A program made the position numbers and the translations under genes. From Eubacteriales bacterium (GTDB lineage Bacteria; Bacillota; Clostridia; Peptostreptococcales; Anaerovoracaceae): 40,012 bases of DNA. This document shows positions 1 through 6,910 of the stretch, in pieces. How positions within the stretch are numbered: position 1 is the stretch's first letter; every line of letters starts with the position of its first letter. Location of the stretch: positions 1 through 40,012 of the forward strand of contig JAQWFH010000019.1 in the NCBI GenBank assembly GCA_028704515.1, in the 5' to 3' direction. The notes beneath the pieces are model-generated. The model was not told the origin of the DNA, searched no databases, and saw nothing but the letters and a program-made list of their open reading frames with translations.

Positions 1-129
1 CCCAGAACCGGACTGAGTTTTGAAGTTGCTATGTATAAGCAGTACAGACAGGTACGCTATGAAGTAGCGATTGCTTGGGGCTGCAAGGCCGTTAAAGAAG
101 AGCACATTGCTATTCTTGCTGGTGCGTAA
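1..129 (+). CDS. major capsid protein, C-terminal fragment (second copy)
   Basis: The window opens in frame inside the coat gene. These 42 codons match the last codons of the complete gene at 38487..39668, with one visible amino-acid change (Cys instead of Val in the WG-x-KAVKEEH stretch). The missing N-terminus is a window-end artefact, not a biological truncation. Most nucleotide differences from the full copy are at third codon positions, so both variants appear to be functional alleles. Confidence 0.9.
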   Translation, partial: PRTGLSFEVAMYKQYRQVRYEVAIAWGCKAVKEEHIAILAGA

Positions 130-137
130 TTTTAACA

Positions 138-167
138 ATATGACGGTCTGAAATATGGCCGTCATAT
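138..167 (+). other. hairpin between capsid gene and next gene
   Basis: A perfect 9-bp inverted repeat, ATATGACGG with CCGTCATAT, surrounds a 12-nt loop. There is no U-run after it, so it is not a normal intrinsic terminator. It sits just before the AGGAG ribosome-binding site of the gene at 181. A stability or processing element after the highly expressed capsid gene is a reasonable guess. It is conserved at 39677..39706. Confidence 0.6.
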
Positions 168-180
168 ATCAGGAGAAGTC

Positions 181-387
181 ATGTCAGAAAGAGAAGTGAT
201 AAAGATAAAAAGCGACAATCCGGCGCACCCGCATGGGTATTATATCCAATTTAGGGACTGCATGAAGCCAGGTGACGTTGAATATATCGAGGGGCAGATC
301 GGAACGCGCCCCGACAATTCTGAGCCGGGGACTTGCGTTGATTCCCATGGTCTTAAACCCATCAAGCATAGAAAAGGGGGAAAATGA
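181..387 (+). CDS. small conserved phage protein, unknown function
   Basis: A 68-aa basic, hydrophilic protein downstream of the coat gene. The start follows a clear AGGAG site. The next gene overlaps its stop by ATGA (384..387), so translation is probably coupled. The second copy at 39718..39924 differs at a few residues, including QI to HV around residue 39. It contains one Cys in a GTCVDS motif and no recognisable domain. Its place directly after the capsid gene suggests a head-associated or decoration-like role, but that is inference only. Confidence 0.8.
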   Translation: MSEREVIKIKSDNPAHPHGYYIQFRDCMKPGDVEYIEGQIGTRPDNSEPGTCVDSHGLKPIKHRKGGK

Positions 388-1004
388 AAATGAAGAAGTT
401 GTTTTCAGTAATGTTTTTTGCAATGCTGGTAATATTATTTGCACTACCTGCTTTTGCGGAAACGGTAAGTGCTGGTAATTCATACACGACAATACTACCC
501 GCCGGGAAAATCTTAACCGTTGCCGCGCCTTCCGGCACGACAGGCTCAGTCATCCGGCTTGGAAGATTACCTGGCGGGGCCAAACAAAGCACGACAGCAG
601 TTACAGGAAGCGGTTTAATTTTTGGCCCTTACGAGCAATCGGAACGATTTACGATAATTGCTTCAGCGGGTACGATAACCGTATCAACCGCAGCCAGTGA
701 TTTGCGTCCCAAAATTGTGACTATCGCCATGTCTGCCGTTGATTACGTTCTGTCTGTTTCTGAGGCTCTTTGTAAATACCTCATTGTGACTGGAAGTGCC
801 AGTGGTCAAGCAATAATTGCACCTCTGGTCGATGAAAGCGGAATTTCAAGGGAATATGTCGTTCGTAATACCAGCGACGATTCAGCAAGTGTTTACATAA
901 AACAATCTGGCGGGACTGGCGCTGTTATAGCCACAGGGAAGACAGCGGAAGTATTCTACAATGGTTCTGATTATGTAAAAAAGACATCGGATGCCACGAA
1001 TTAA
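384..1004 (+). CDS. secreted or envelope-exported phage protein with signal peptide
   Basis: A 206-aa protein. Residues 1-25 form a textbook Sec signal peptide: KMKK, a hydrophobic core, then an AFA-ET cleavage site. The mature part is rich in Gly, Ser, Thr and Val and looks all-beta. Its last ~75 residues have the alternating pattern common in phage fibre and decoration domains (ending GSDYVKK). Export by Sec is unusual for a virion protein, so a periplasmic or cell-surface role such as receptor masking or superinfection exclusion is possible. It is translationally coupled to the genes on both sides. No family was recognised with certainty. Confidence 0.8.
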   Translation: MKMKKLFSVMFFAMLVILFALPAFAETVSAGNSYTTILPAGKILTVAAPSGTTGSVIRLGRLPGGAKQSTTAVTGSGLIFGPYEQSERFTIIASAGTITVSTAASDLRPKIVTIAMSAVDYVLSVSEALCKYLIVTGSASGQAIIAPLVDESGISREYVVRNTSDDSASVYIKQSGGTGAVIATGKTAEVFYNGSDYVKKTSDATN

Positions 1005-1980
1005 TGACAAATTAGCAATCTTCGGATTGGTTGCAGTTTCATTGACAGCCTGGGGGCAAAACCTCTATAGCTCCCAGGCATTTGTGATGGAATGTTTTGG
1101 ACTCATGGCTTTATCTGTTTTGACAAAAGATAAAATTCTTATTCTTTTCGGATTCTTTTTGGCGGCATGGGGCACTTTTATTCAAGCGGAAGTATCGAGA
1201 GGTTTTATGATAATCGGTGCATTAATTCAGGCCGCAGATTCATTCATGCTCATAATGGCTGGATATGCTCTTTATATTATTATTAAGTTCGGAAAAATAT
1301 CAAAAACTACATGGATGAACGCAATTTGCAGTTTATCTATTTTATTATCAATTATTGGCATTATTCAATATTTTATGGTTGGTTCAGCAGCGGCAACGCT
1401 CGGCTGTATTAATTTTCTTGCGGCATTTCTCGCAATATCTGCAATCTTTTTTTATCGCCGGAAATGGTGGATCGCTCTTCCGGTTGTCCTTTGGGCATTG
1501 TTCTTAACCCACACGAGTACGGCCATTCTTGCCTTATCTGTGGGGACTGGATTTTTTTTATGGCAATGGAAAGGGGCTATAATTGGTCTTATTCCCAGCA
1601 TAGCATATTTTCTGATATTTAAAACACCTACATCATTAATGTCGCGCATTGATTATTGGCTGGATGCCATCCAAAAGCTCTCAAATCATTGGTATACGCT
1701 TCTATTCGGAGTGGGGCCGGGGATTCTTTGGCGCACAGATAATATGCTTCATAGCGAGCCCGTTTATTTACTCTGGAATTTTGGAATAATTGGTTTGTTG
1801 CTTGCGGGGGCTTATGTTGTAAAAATCTTCACCAGAGTACCCGATAGATATTTATATCCAGCCTTGATTGTAATTGTTATTGATTCATTAGGAAATCATT
1901 TATTTCATGTTCCAACAACTGCCTATTTATCAGTTGTTATTTTTGCCTTATTTGCACGGGAGGAAGCAGAATGTCTTTAA
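991..1980 (+). CDS. polytopic membrane protein, O-antigen ligase/polymerase (Wzy/WaaL)-like
   Basis: A 329-aa very hydrophobic protein with about nine or ten membrane segments. The C-terminal part contains the pattern typical of the Wzy_C/O-antigen ligase family: a FGVGPG motif near residue 240, then a His-containing loop and a WNFGIIGLLL helix. That family joins or polymerises lipid-linked O-antigen in the inner membrane. In a phage it could alter the host surface (seroconversion) to block superinfection, but activity is not proven. The start overlaps the end of the upstream gene by 14 nt. The next gene's ribosome-binding site GGAGGA lies inside this gene. It is AT-richer than the capsid genes, hinting at separate acquisition. 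Confidence 0.7.
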   Translation: MPRINDKLAIFGLVAVSLTAWGQNLYSSQAFVMECFGLMALSVLTKDKILILFGFFLAAWGTFIQAEVSRGFMIIGALIQAADSFMLIMAGYALYIIIKFGKISKTTWMNAICSLSILLSIIGIIQYFMVGSAAATLGCINFLAAFLAISAIFFYRRKWWIALPVVLWALFLTHTSTAILALSVGTGFFLWQWKGAIIGLIPSIAYFLIFKTPTSLMSRIDYWLDAIQKLSNHWYTLLFGVGPGILWRTDNMLHSEPVYLLWNFGIIGLLLAGAYVVKIFTRVPDRYLYPALIVIVIDSLGNHLFHVPTTAYLSVVIFALFAREEAECL

Positions 1981-2477
1981 TCGCTGAGGATGGAACAGGA
2001 TTAAGCACAGCAGAAAGTTATATAAGCGTGGCCGATGCCTCGACATATTTCACCAATCGGGGAGTGACTGCTTGGGCGGCGATTGCAACCGATGCATTAA
2101 GGGAAGCCGCATTGCGGAAAGCGACCGAGTACATGACATCAATTTATCGTGACCGCTGGCAGGGAGTGCGTACAACTCCGACGGTTCAGGCTCTTTGTTG
2201 GCCGCGTTCTGAGGTAGTTGTTGAGAGAGTTTATATTGAGAATGATGTTGTCCCGGAAATAATTAAGAGGGCTTGTGCGGAATTGGCCTTGAAAGCTTCA
2301 GCGGGTGATTTACTGGCCGATCTTGAACAGGGTGTTATCTCTGAGACAGTCGGGCCTATATCAGTTACTTATGACCGTTTTTCTCCACAGAGAAAGCGTT
2401 ACCCGGCCATAGACGCAATGTTGGCACCGTATTTAAAGGCTGGCGGGGGTTGCTCGGTGGGATTGGTGAGAACATGA
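1971..2477 (+). CDS. head-tail connector protein (DnaT-like/gp4-like family)
   Basis: A 168-aa protein of the type often annotated as DnaT-like or head-tail adaptor in phages. It starts with an SLIAEDGTGL motif followed by a YISVADASTYF stretch, which is characteristic of this family's N-terminus. The rest is helical with a WQG segment and a late VSVTYDR-like strand. It probably docks on the portal ring during head completion. A good GGAGGA site precedes the ATG. It overlaps the next gene by ATGA. Confidence 0.8.
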   Translation: MSLIAEDGTGLSTAESYISVADASTYFTNRGVTAWAAIATDALREAALRKATEYMTSIYRDRWQGVRTTPTVQALCWPRSEVVVERVYIENDVVPEIIKRACAELALKASAGDLLADLEQGVISETVGPISVTYDRFSPQRKRYPAIDAMLAPYLKAGGGCSVGLVRT

Positions 2478-2851
2478 GCTTTTACACTCGATTACAGGCA
2501 ACCGCGAATAAGTTCTTAAGGGGGAAAGGCCAAAGCCTGACCCTGACCCACATTACCCCCGGAACATACAATCCAGCAACTGGAGGCGTGACCAATATAA
2601 CTAGCACACAAGCAGCCTATGGTGCTATAATTGAATGGACAACAAAACACATTGACGGAAATTTAATCAAAGCGACAGATAAACGGCTTTTGCTTTCTCC
2701 CTATAAAACAGATGGAACAGCTTTAATCGCGCCTGTTTTAGGCGATACAGTGACCGACGCGGCAAGCGTAACCTATACATTGGTTGAGCCATTAAAGACA
2801 ATTTCACCAGCGGGAACAGTTGTTTTATTTGATATAAATTTGAGGGCGTAA
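2474..2851 (+). CDS. head-tail stopper/joining protein
   Basis: A 125-aa beta-rich protein starting SFYTRLQATANKFL. The ATG at 2474 overlaps the previous stop (ATGA), so it is preferred over the upstream in-frame TTG. The pattern (T-HITPGTYNPATG, a gated IIEW strand, then KRLLLSP and a TLVEPLKTISPAG end) fits small phage head-tail joining or stopper proteins. It lies between the connector and the HK97-gp10-like protein, interrupted by the small cassette 2855..3665. Confidence 0.75.
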   Translation: MSFYTRLQATANKFLRGKGQSLTLTHITPGTYNPATGGVTNITSTQAAYGAIIEWTTKHIDGNLIKATDKRLLLSPYKTDGTALIAPVLGDTVTDAASVTYTLVEPLKTISPAGTVVLFDINLRA

Positions 2852-2854
2852 TGG

Positions 2855-3070
2855 CTACTTTAATTTATCCACTTTTTCGACATAATAAGGGCCGGAAAAC
2901 TCTTCAAAAGGCTTGTACGCGCCCTGTTGTGGGTACTTCTTCTCAAATTCGGCGCGGTATTTGTCCCATTCTATGCGGTTTAGGCGTTCCGCTTCCAATA
3001 GGGCTTTGTCTTCGTCTATTGAATACCCTTCAGGCTCATCGGCGTGAGATTTCCGCAATAAATAGATCAT
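2855..3070 (-). CDS. small minus-strand protein in late operon (moron-like)
   Basis: A 71-aa charged protein rich in Glu, Lys and Tyr, with no recognised domain. It runs against the surrounding late operon. Support is strong: an AAGGAGG ribosome-binding site sits just upstream of the ATG, and a near-consensus sigma70 promoter lies at 3092..3120. An independently expressed single gene in a structural operon is the usual picture of a moron, often expressed in a lysogen or early in infection. Function unknown. Confidence 0.75.
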   Translation of the reverse strand: MIYLLRKSHADEPEGYSIDEDKALLEAERLNRIEWDKYRAEFEKKYPQQGAYKPFEEFSGPYYVEKVDKLK

Positions 3071-3091
3071 TTATCAACCTCCTTAAGCGAG

Positions 3092-3120
3092 ATTCTATAG
3101 TACTGTGTATTTTTTGTCAA
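3092..3120 (-). promoter_or_regulatory. sigma70-type promoter for 2855..3070
   Basis: On the minus strand TTGACA (3120..3115) and TAGAAT (3097..3092) are separated by exactly 17 nt. This is one of the best promoter matches in the window. The predicted start is a few bases downstream, leaving a short leader with the AAGGAGG site. Confidence 0.8.
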
Positions 3121-3133
3121 GGAGAGTGTAGAA

Positions 3134-3373
3134 ATGAAGCTTTATAAAGCATGGTGGGGGATCGAACTTCACGCGGAGAACGAGACAGACAAAAAAATTA
3201 TTAATGATCTTTGTTCTGTTATCCCTGAAGACAGCGGGGTTGATACTACGGGATATGAAACATGCAGTTGTGAGGTAGTTGAGAAATCGGAAATAATACT
3301 TCCGGGAAATGATAATAATGGATGGAAAAACATAACTCCCCATAGCGATATTTTAATGGTGCAAATATCATAA
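3134..3373 (+). CDS. small acidic protein, unknown function
   Basis: A 79-aa acidic protein lying between two minus-strand genes. AGGAG precedes the ATG at about 10 nt. The N-terminus reads KLYKAWWGIELHA; two Cys occur in a TCSCEV motif. No family recognised. Its start region overlaps the divergent promoter of 2855..3070, so the pair may be co-regulated. Confidence 0.6.
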   Translation: MKLYKAWWGIELHAENETDKKIINDLCSVIPEDSGVDTTGYETCSCEVVEKSEIILPGNDNNGWKNITPHSDILMVQIS

Positions 3374-3410
3374 TAGTCATAATTGATTGCAGTGAGGGCG
3401 GAATTAATGT

Positions 3411-3665
3411 TTAATCATCTTCGGAATCGTGACCACAGCAAGGACAATGGGTATCAGGGGGAGGTTCAAAAATTGACAGATCAACATTGCGATAAATTGA
3501 ATATAAGCGGTCAATATGTTCAATCGTCCCCTGCGCTACTTTCTGGTCAATTCGCCATTCATGGATTAAAGGCAGGGAAAGAATGATATCTCGAACTTTT
3601 AATAATTCTTGTAGCGTTCGTTCTTTGCGGTTGAGGTTATCCTCGTGTTCTTGGCATTCATCCAT
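3411..3665 (-). CDS. small minus-strand protein with C-terminal zinc knuckle
   Basis: An 84-aa protein, helical for most of its length (an LNRKERTLQELLKVRDIIL helix), ending in a THCPCCGH motif that could bind zinc with help from other ligands. A GAAGGA site precedes the ATG. A competing plus-strand frame (3383..3586) lacks a ribosome-binding site and looks like its shadow. It is the second reversed gene in this cassette. A weak promoter-like stretch (TTGTGA with a TATAAC about 15 nt away) lies upstream near 3695..3715. Confidence 0.6.
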   Translation of the reverse strand: MDECQEHEDNLNRKERTLQELLKVRDIILSLPLIHEWRIDQKVAQGTIEHIDRLYSIYRNVDLSIFEPPPDTHCPCCGHDSEDD

Positions 3666-3725
3666 AATTGCGTTCCTTCGTTCTGGTAGTTATAGCTATT
3701 TATATTCTATCACAAATATTGAGGT

Positions 3726-4223
3726 ATGCAAGTGACTTTTGCTCTGGACATTAAAAATTTTGTTGAAAAGTGCGGAAAGAACGCGGATCAAGTCGTGGAT
3801 AGAGTCGTTAAGGACGTTATGGAATCAATTATGGAAATGTCCCCGGTTGGCAATCCATCAATTTGGGAAGGTTGGAATAAAGGCGGAGTAAGCTCCAATC
3901 AAGATCATTGGCTCGTCAATGCTGGTTTCGTTGGCGAAGGATATGTTGGTGGTCATTTCCGGGCAAACTGGCAATTAGGAATAGGTTCACTGCCTACCGG
4001 AATGATTGAAGGAATAGACAAAGAAGGGAAGATAACGCTTTCCAAGGCATATGCCATCATACCACCACATGCGGCTGGGCTGGTTTATTATTTTGGCAAT
4101 AATCTTCCTTACGCGATTCCACTGGAAGAAGGACATAGCAAAACCGCTCCAAATGGGATGGTAGGTTTGACAGCGTTGAGGTTTAACGATTTTATTAACA
4201 AAGCAGTAGCGGAGTTGAAATGA
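3726..4223 (+). CDS. HK97 gp10-like tail completion protein
   Basis: A 165-aa protein. It has the typical order of this family: an N-terminal helix (VDRVVKDVMESIMEMSPV), a GHFRANWQLG motif, and a C-terminal YAIPLEEGHSKTAPNGMVG segment. Members sit at the head-tail interface or tail completion step in siphoviruses. It resumes the late operon after the reversed cassette and overlaps the tail terminator gene by ATGA. Confidence 0.88.
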   Translation: MQVTFALDIKNFVEKCGKNADQVVDRVVKDVMESIMEMSPVGNPSIWEGWNKGGVSSNQDHWLVNAGFVGEGYVGGHFRANWQLGIGSLPTGMIEGIDKEGKITLSKAYAIIPPHAAGLVYYFGNNLPYAIPLEEGHSKTAPNGMVGLTALRFNDFINKAVAELK

Positions 4224-4627
4224 GCATCATATCGGTCAGAGCAGCCCTTGAGGGCAAACTAAACGGAATCACACCCGCATTGAGTACAGCATGGGAAAAT
4301 GTCCCGTTTACTCCTGTTTCCGGCACTGCTTACCAAGCTGCGTATGTTCTCCCGGCTGATCCAGCAAACCCGACAATGGGTACTGGACATTACAGAGAGC
4401 AGGGATTATTTCAGGTATCGCTTTTTTACCCGCTTCAAGTTGGAACTTCAACAGCGGCAACGAGGGCGGAGGCAATCAGAACAGCCTTTAAACGCGGAAC
4501 CACAATGACCAGTGGCAGCATTAAGGTAATAGTAACCGACACGCCGCATATCGGACAAGGCAGGGTTGACGGGGATCGGTGGATGGTTCCGGTCGGGATA
4601 AAATGGAAAGCGGAGGTTTTTGTATGA
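4220..4627 (+). CDS. tail terminator protein (DUF4128-like)
   Basis: A 135-aa protein starting SIISVRAALEGKL with a YREQGLFQVSLFYP strand and a late WMVPVGIKWKAEVFV end, as in DUF4128 tail terminators that cap the tail tube where it meets the head. It is coupled by ATGA overlaps to both neighbours. Confidence 0.8.
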   Translation: MSIISVRAALEGKLNGITPALSTAWENVPFTPVSGTAYQAAYVLPADPANPTMGTGHYREQGLFQVSLFYPLQVGTSTAATRAEAIRTAFKRGTTMTSGSIKVIVTDTPHIGQGRVDGDRWMVPVGIKWKAEVFV

Positions 4628-4713
4628 CCGAAGCAGAAAAGAAAGAATTAATCGAAGCGTTGAAAACATTGGAGGCACTTAAGAGAAAACTTCTGGAACT
4701 ATTGAAAAAATAG
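4624..4713 (+). CDS. 29-aa coupled coiled-coil peptide
   Basis: A 29-residue amphipathic Lys/Glu/Leu helix starting MTEAEKKELIEALK. The ATG overlaps the tail terminator stop (ATGA at 4624..4627). Its heptad-like Leu spacing suggests a coiled coil. The role is unknown; it could be a minor tail-assembly helper or a coupling peptide. Confidence 0.5.
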   Translation: MTEAEKKELIEALKTLEALKRKLLELLKK

Positions 4714-4756
4714 TTCCTTAAAATAGCGGCTTAATTCTCAGGCAGTAAACGAGAGC

Positions 4757-4791
4757 AAAGGCAGATTCCTTAATGGGTGTCTGCCTTTTTT
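4757..4791 (+). terminator. intrinsic terminator before tail tube gene
   Basis: AAAGGCAGA (4757..4765) pairs with TCTGCCTTT (4780..4788) around a 14-nt loop and runs straight into six T residues. It separates connector genes from the tail tube gene. No strong promoter is visible between it and 4824, so it may be a partial terminator that sets relative expression. Confidence 0.75.
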
Positions 4792-4823
4792 ATTTTAACG
4801 AACTTTAAAAAGGAGAAAATAAG

Positions 4824-6083
4824 ATGACTATAGCAAATTCAGTAAATAAAAACGTAATTGTCGGGGTGCAGTCGGCTAAGGGTACGGTGTGCGCGGCTGA
4901 TTTAGCCACGGCGCAGACCATGAGATTTACCAAGTTTACCCAAAATCAAACCAATGAGACGTATACTTCCAATGAAATGCGGCCTGATAAGCAGGTGGGC
5001 GACGTTAATCTCGGCCCTCAGTCAATGGATGGTTCATGCTCTGGCGAACTATCGCCGGCCACTTATAAAACATTCATGGCCGCTCTTTTGCGTAAAGCTT
5101 GGGTTGCAGGTGAAGTATCCGGCCCGGAATCTGATTTTACGATTGCAGTAACATCGGGGGCAGCATTCACCCTGACATCGGCGGCTAACGCTACATTCAT
5201 TACCGACGGCCTCAAAGTGGGGGACGTGGTAAGGTTTACCGGTTTTGTCGTTACCGGAACGGATGCACGTGCAAACAACGATCACAATGCCCTTATCACA
5301 GCACTAACTGAAACCGTCCTGACCGGTGTTTTCTTGGACGGAGTTGCAGCGGTAGCCAAGGCCGAGACGGAAGCTGTAACCGTGACCGTCGTCGGTAAAA
5401 AACTCTGGATTCCGCCATCATCCCATACAGAAGACTGGTTGTCAATAGAGCATAATTATTCCGATGTTGATCTTTCGGAAGTATTCAAGGACTGCAAGAT
5501 TTCATCAATGGCTATCAAAGCACCGGCAACAGGAATCCCTACGGTTGACTTCAATATTCTTGGCCTTGATGGTAATTTCCTGCTTTCTGCGGCTTCTCCC
5601 TACTTCTCCGCAGCCCTGCCTATCACAACCACGGAGGCGGTACTATCCGGCAAAGCACTTATTCTTGTAGGCGGAACGGTGAAAACTCTGGCAACAAGTC
5701 TTGACCTTGATATTTCCGGGAATAATCAGGCAATGGCGGCGGTTATAGGAACCAATGTTAAGCCCGGAATTAGCGATGGCCGAATTGAGGTAAAAGGGAC
5801 TATTTCAATTTATTTCGAGAATGCCACAGAACGCGACTTGTTCAGAAATGGCACTGAGGTAGCGATATACGCCGTTTTCCCTGTTTCCGACGAGCCTGAC
5901 GCCGATTTCATATCAATCAGTATGCCCACCGCGAAACTGACAAGCGCAACAAAGGACGGAGACAAGGAAATCATCCAGTCTATACCGTTCCAAGCGAAGT
6001 TCAACAGCGCGGGTGATGATGGGGCAACGTGTACCGTCAACACATTGGCAACGACAATTAGCATTCAAGACTCAGCAGCATAA
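4824..6083 (+). CDS. major tail tube protein
   Basis: A 419-aa protein of the phage tail tube family. The N-terminus (MTIANSVNKNVIVGVQSAKGT) and the block around SNEMRPDKQVGD are typical. The middle holds an extra Ig-like beta domain (about residues 100-190, with GLKVGDVVRFTGF), a common insertion exposed on the tail surface. The ribosome-binding site AAGGAG is strong, as expected for an abundant protein. Two tail chaperone genes follow, the standard order. Confidence 0.88.
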   Translation: MTIANSVNKNVIVGVQSAKGTVCAADLATAQTMRFTKFTQNQTNETYTSNEMRPDKQVGDVNLGPQSMDGSCSGELSPATYKTFMAALLRKAWVAGEVSGPESDFTIAVTSGAAFTLTSAANATFITDGLKVGDVVRFTGFVVTGTDARANNDHNALITALTETVLTGVFLDGVAAVAKAETEAVTVTVVGKKLWIPPSSHTEDWLSIEHNYSDVDLSEVFKDCKISSMAIKAPATGIPTVDFNILGLDGNFLLSAASPYFSAALPITTTEAVLSGKALILVGGTVKTLATSLDLDISGNNQAMAAVIGTNVKPGISDGRIEVKGTISIYFENATERDLFRNGTEVAIYAVFPVSDEPDADFISISMPTAKLTSATKDGDKEIIQSIPFQAKFNSAGDDGATCTVNTLATTISIQDSAA

Positions 6084-6110
6084 CATAAAAATCAGGAGGA
6101 TTTAAAATTC

Positions 6111-6569
6111 ATGAATATTGATTTAGCATCGTTAGACACAGTACAGGGAAGCAACGCAGGGTTTGAAGTATCAATTTATAACCCGGCAACCAATGAAGAC
6201 TTAGGCGTATTCATCACGGTTCTTGGCAAGGATTCTGACGAATTTCAGAAGGTGAGCCGGGCGCAGCAGAAAAAGCGAATGGCGAAGATGAGTAAGGGCG
6301 GATTCCGTTCCAATAATATGACCTTATCGCCGGAAGAAATAGAGGCAGAAGGAATTTCATTGCTTGCCGCTGTGTCAAAGAAGTGGAGAACCGCAGCCGT
6401 AAAAGAAGGCGAAGTTATCACCGAACCGGAAAAGGACACAATTTTGATTGACGGCAAAGAACTTCCTTTCTCTATTGCCAATGCGGAAATGATTTATAAA
6501 CGATTCCCCTGGATTAAGGAGCAGGTGGATACAGCGGTTGGTGATCGCGCAAATTTTATCAAGACCTGA
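6111..6569 (+). CDS. tail assembly chaperone, short form (GpG-like)
   Basis: A 152-aa protein. It opens with NIDLASLDTVQGSNAGFEV and has a conserved Trp-Lys-x-Gln block near the end (FPWIKEQVDTAVGDRANF). Such chaperones coat the tape measure during tail assembly. AGGAGG precedes the ATG. A -1 slippery site near its 3' end makes the longer fusion with the next frame. Confidence 0.82.
   Translation: MNIDLASLDTVQGSNAGFEVSIYNPATNEDLGVFITVLGKDSDEFQKVSRAQQKKRMAKMSKGGFRSNNMTLSPEEIEAEGISLLAAVSKKWRTAAVKEGEVITEPEKDTILIDGKELPFSIANAEMIYKRFPWIKEQVDTAVGDRANFIKT
6551..6557 (+). promoter_or_regulatory. -1 programmed frameshift site A AAT TTT
   Basis: The heptamer AAATTTT is read in the chaperone frame as gcA AAT TTT, so both tRNAs can re-pair one base back (AAA, TTT). 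The -1 frame is open from 6545 through 6910 and has no ribosome-binding site of its own. Downstream the 0 frame stops within four codons (TGA at 6567). This matches the G-GT arrangement of siphoviral tail chaperones. Confidence 0.85.
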
Positions 6570-6910
6570 TTGAGTTGCTGCTTGAGTATGCCGGGCATGA
6601 GTTCTTGCTCAACTCCCGGCAAAAAGACGGCGCGACGCTCAGGGATCATTTGCAAAAGGTTTACCTGCAAAAAGGGAAGATACCAAAACAGTTAGAACCG
6701 GTGGAAATGCCTTATGAGCTTTTTTATCTTTGGGAATGGTTTTGTGAATTATCACCGGGGCGCGGATATAGCGGGAATGTACCGGCCCCGCTTACTTACA
6801 ACGAAATTCAGGCGTGGGCGAATTTAACCAAAAGCGAACCGACAGCGTGGGAAGTTGAAGCAATCAAATTGATTGACAGAAAATTTCTTGAAGAGGCAAT
6901 GAAAAAGTGA
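6557..6910 (+). CDS. tail assembly chaperone, frameshift extension (GpT-like)
   Basis: The -1 frame adds 117 residues beginning YQDLIELLLEYAGHEF after slippage at 6551..6557, giving a fusion of about 266 aa. A TTG at 6575 could be taken as an independent start, but there is no Shine-Dalgarno before it. The part is helical, with an EMPYELFYLWEWFCEL segment and a late WANLTKSEPTAWEVEAI helix. Its stop overlaps the GTG of the tape measure gene. Confidence 0.8.
   Translation, partial: YQDLIELLLEYAGHEFLLNSRQKDGATLRDHLQKVYLQKGKIPKQLEPVEMPYELFYLWEWFCELSPGRGYSGNVPAPLTYNEIQAWANLTKSEPTAWEVEAIKLIDRKFLEEAMKK

Larger units (their letters stand above)
1..475. repeat. terminal direct repeat, left copy
   Basis: This end matches 39540..40012. 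It covers the capsid C-terminus, an intergenic hairpin, a 68-aa gene and the first codons of a secreted-protein gene. By eye the copies differ at about 20 positions, 13 of them in the capsid codons and mostly silent, plus a 2-bp indel just after the hairpin (near 168). An overlap of this kind at both ends normally means a circular or circularly permuted phage genome whose assembly ran past its start. The divergence is not what sequencing error looks like and suggests two strain variants. Confidence 0.92.

Noticed and set aside
2851..3147. A plus-strand frame opposite 2855..3070
   Set aside because: It has no ribosome-binding site and a Leu/Cys/Arg-rich, non-protein-like composition, while the minus-strand gene has an excellent promoter and ribosome-binding site.
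3383..3586. A plus-strand frame opposite 3411..3665
   Set aside because: No ribosome-binding site; the reverse frame has a GAAGGA site and a zinc-knuckle end.
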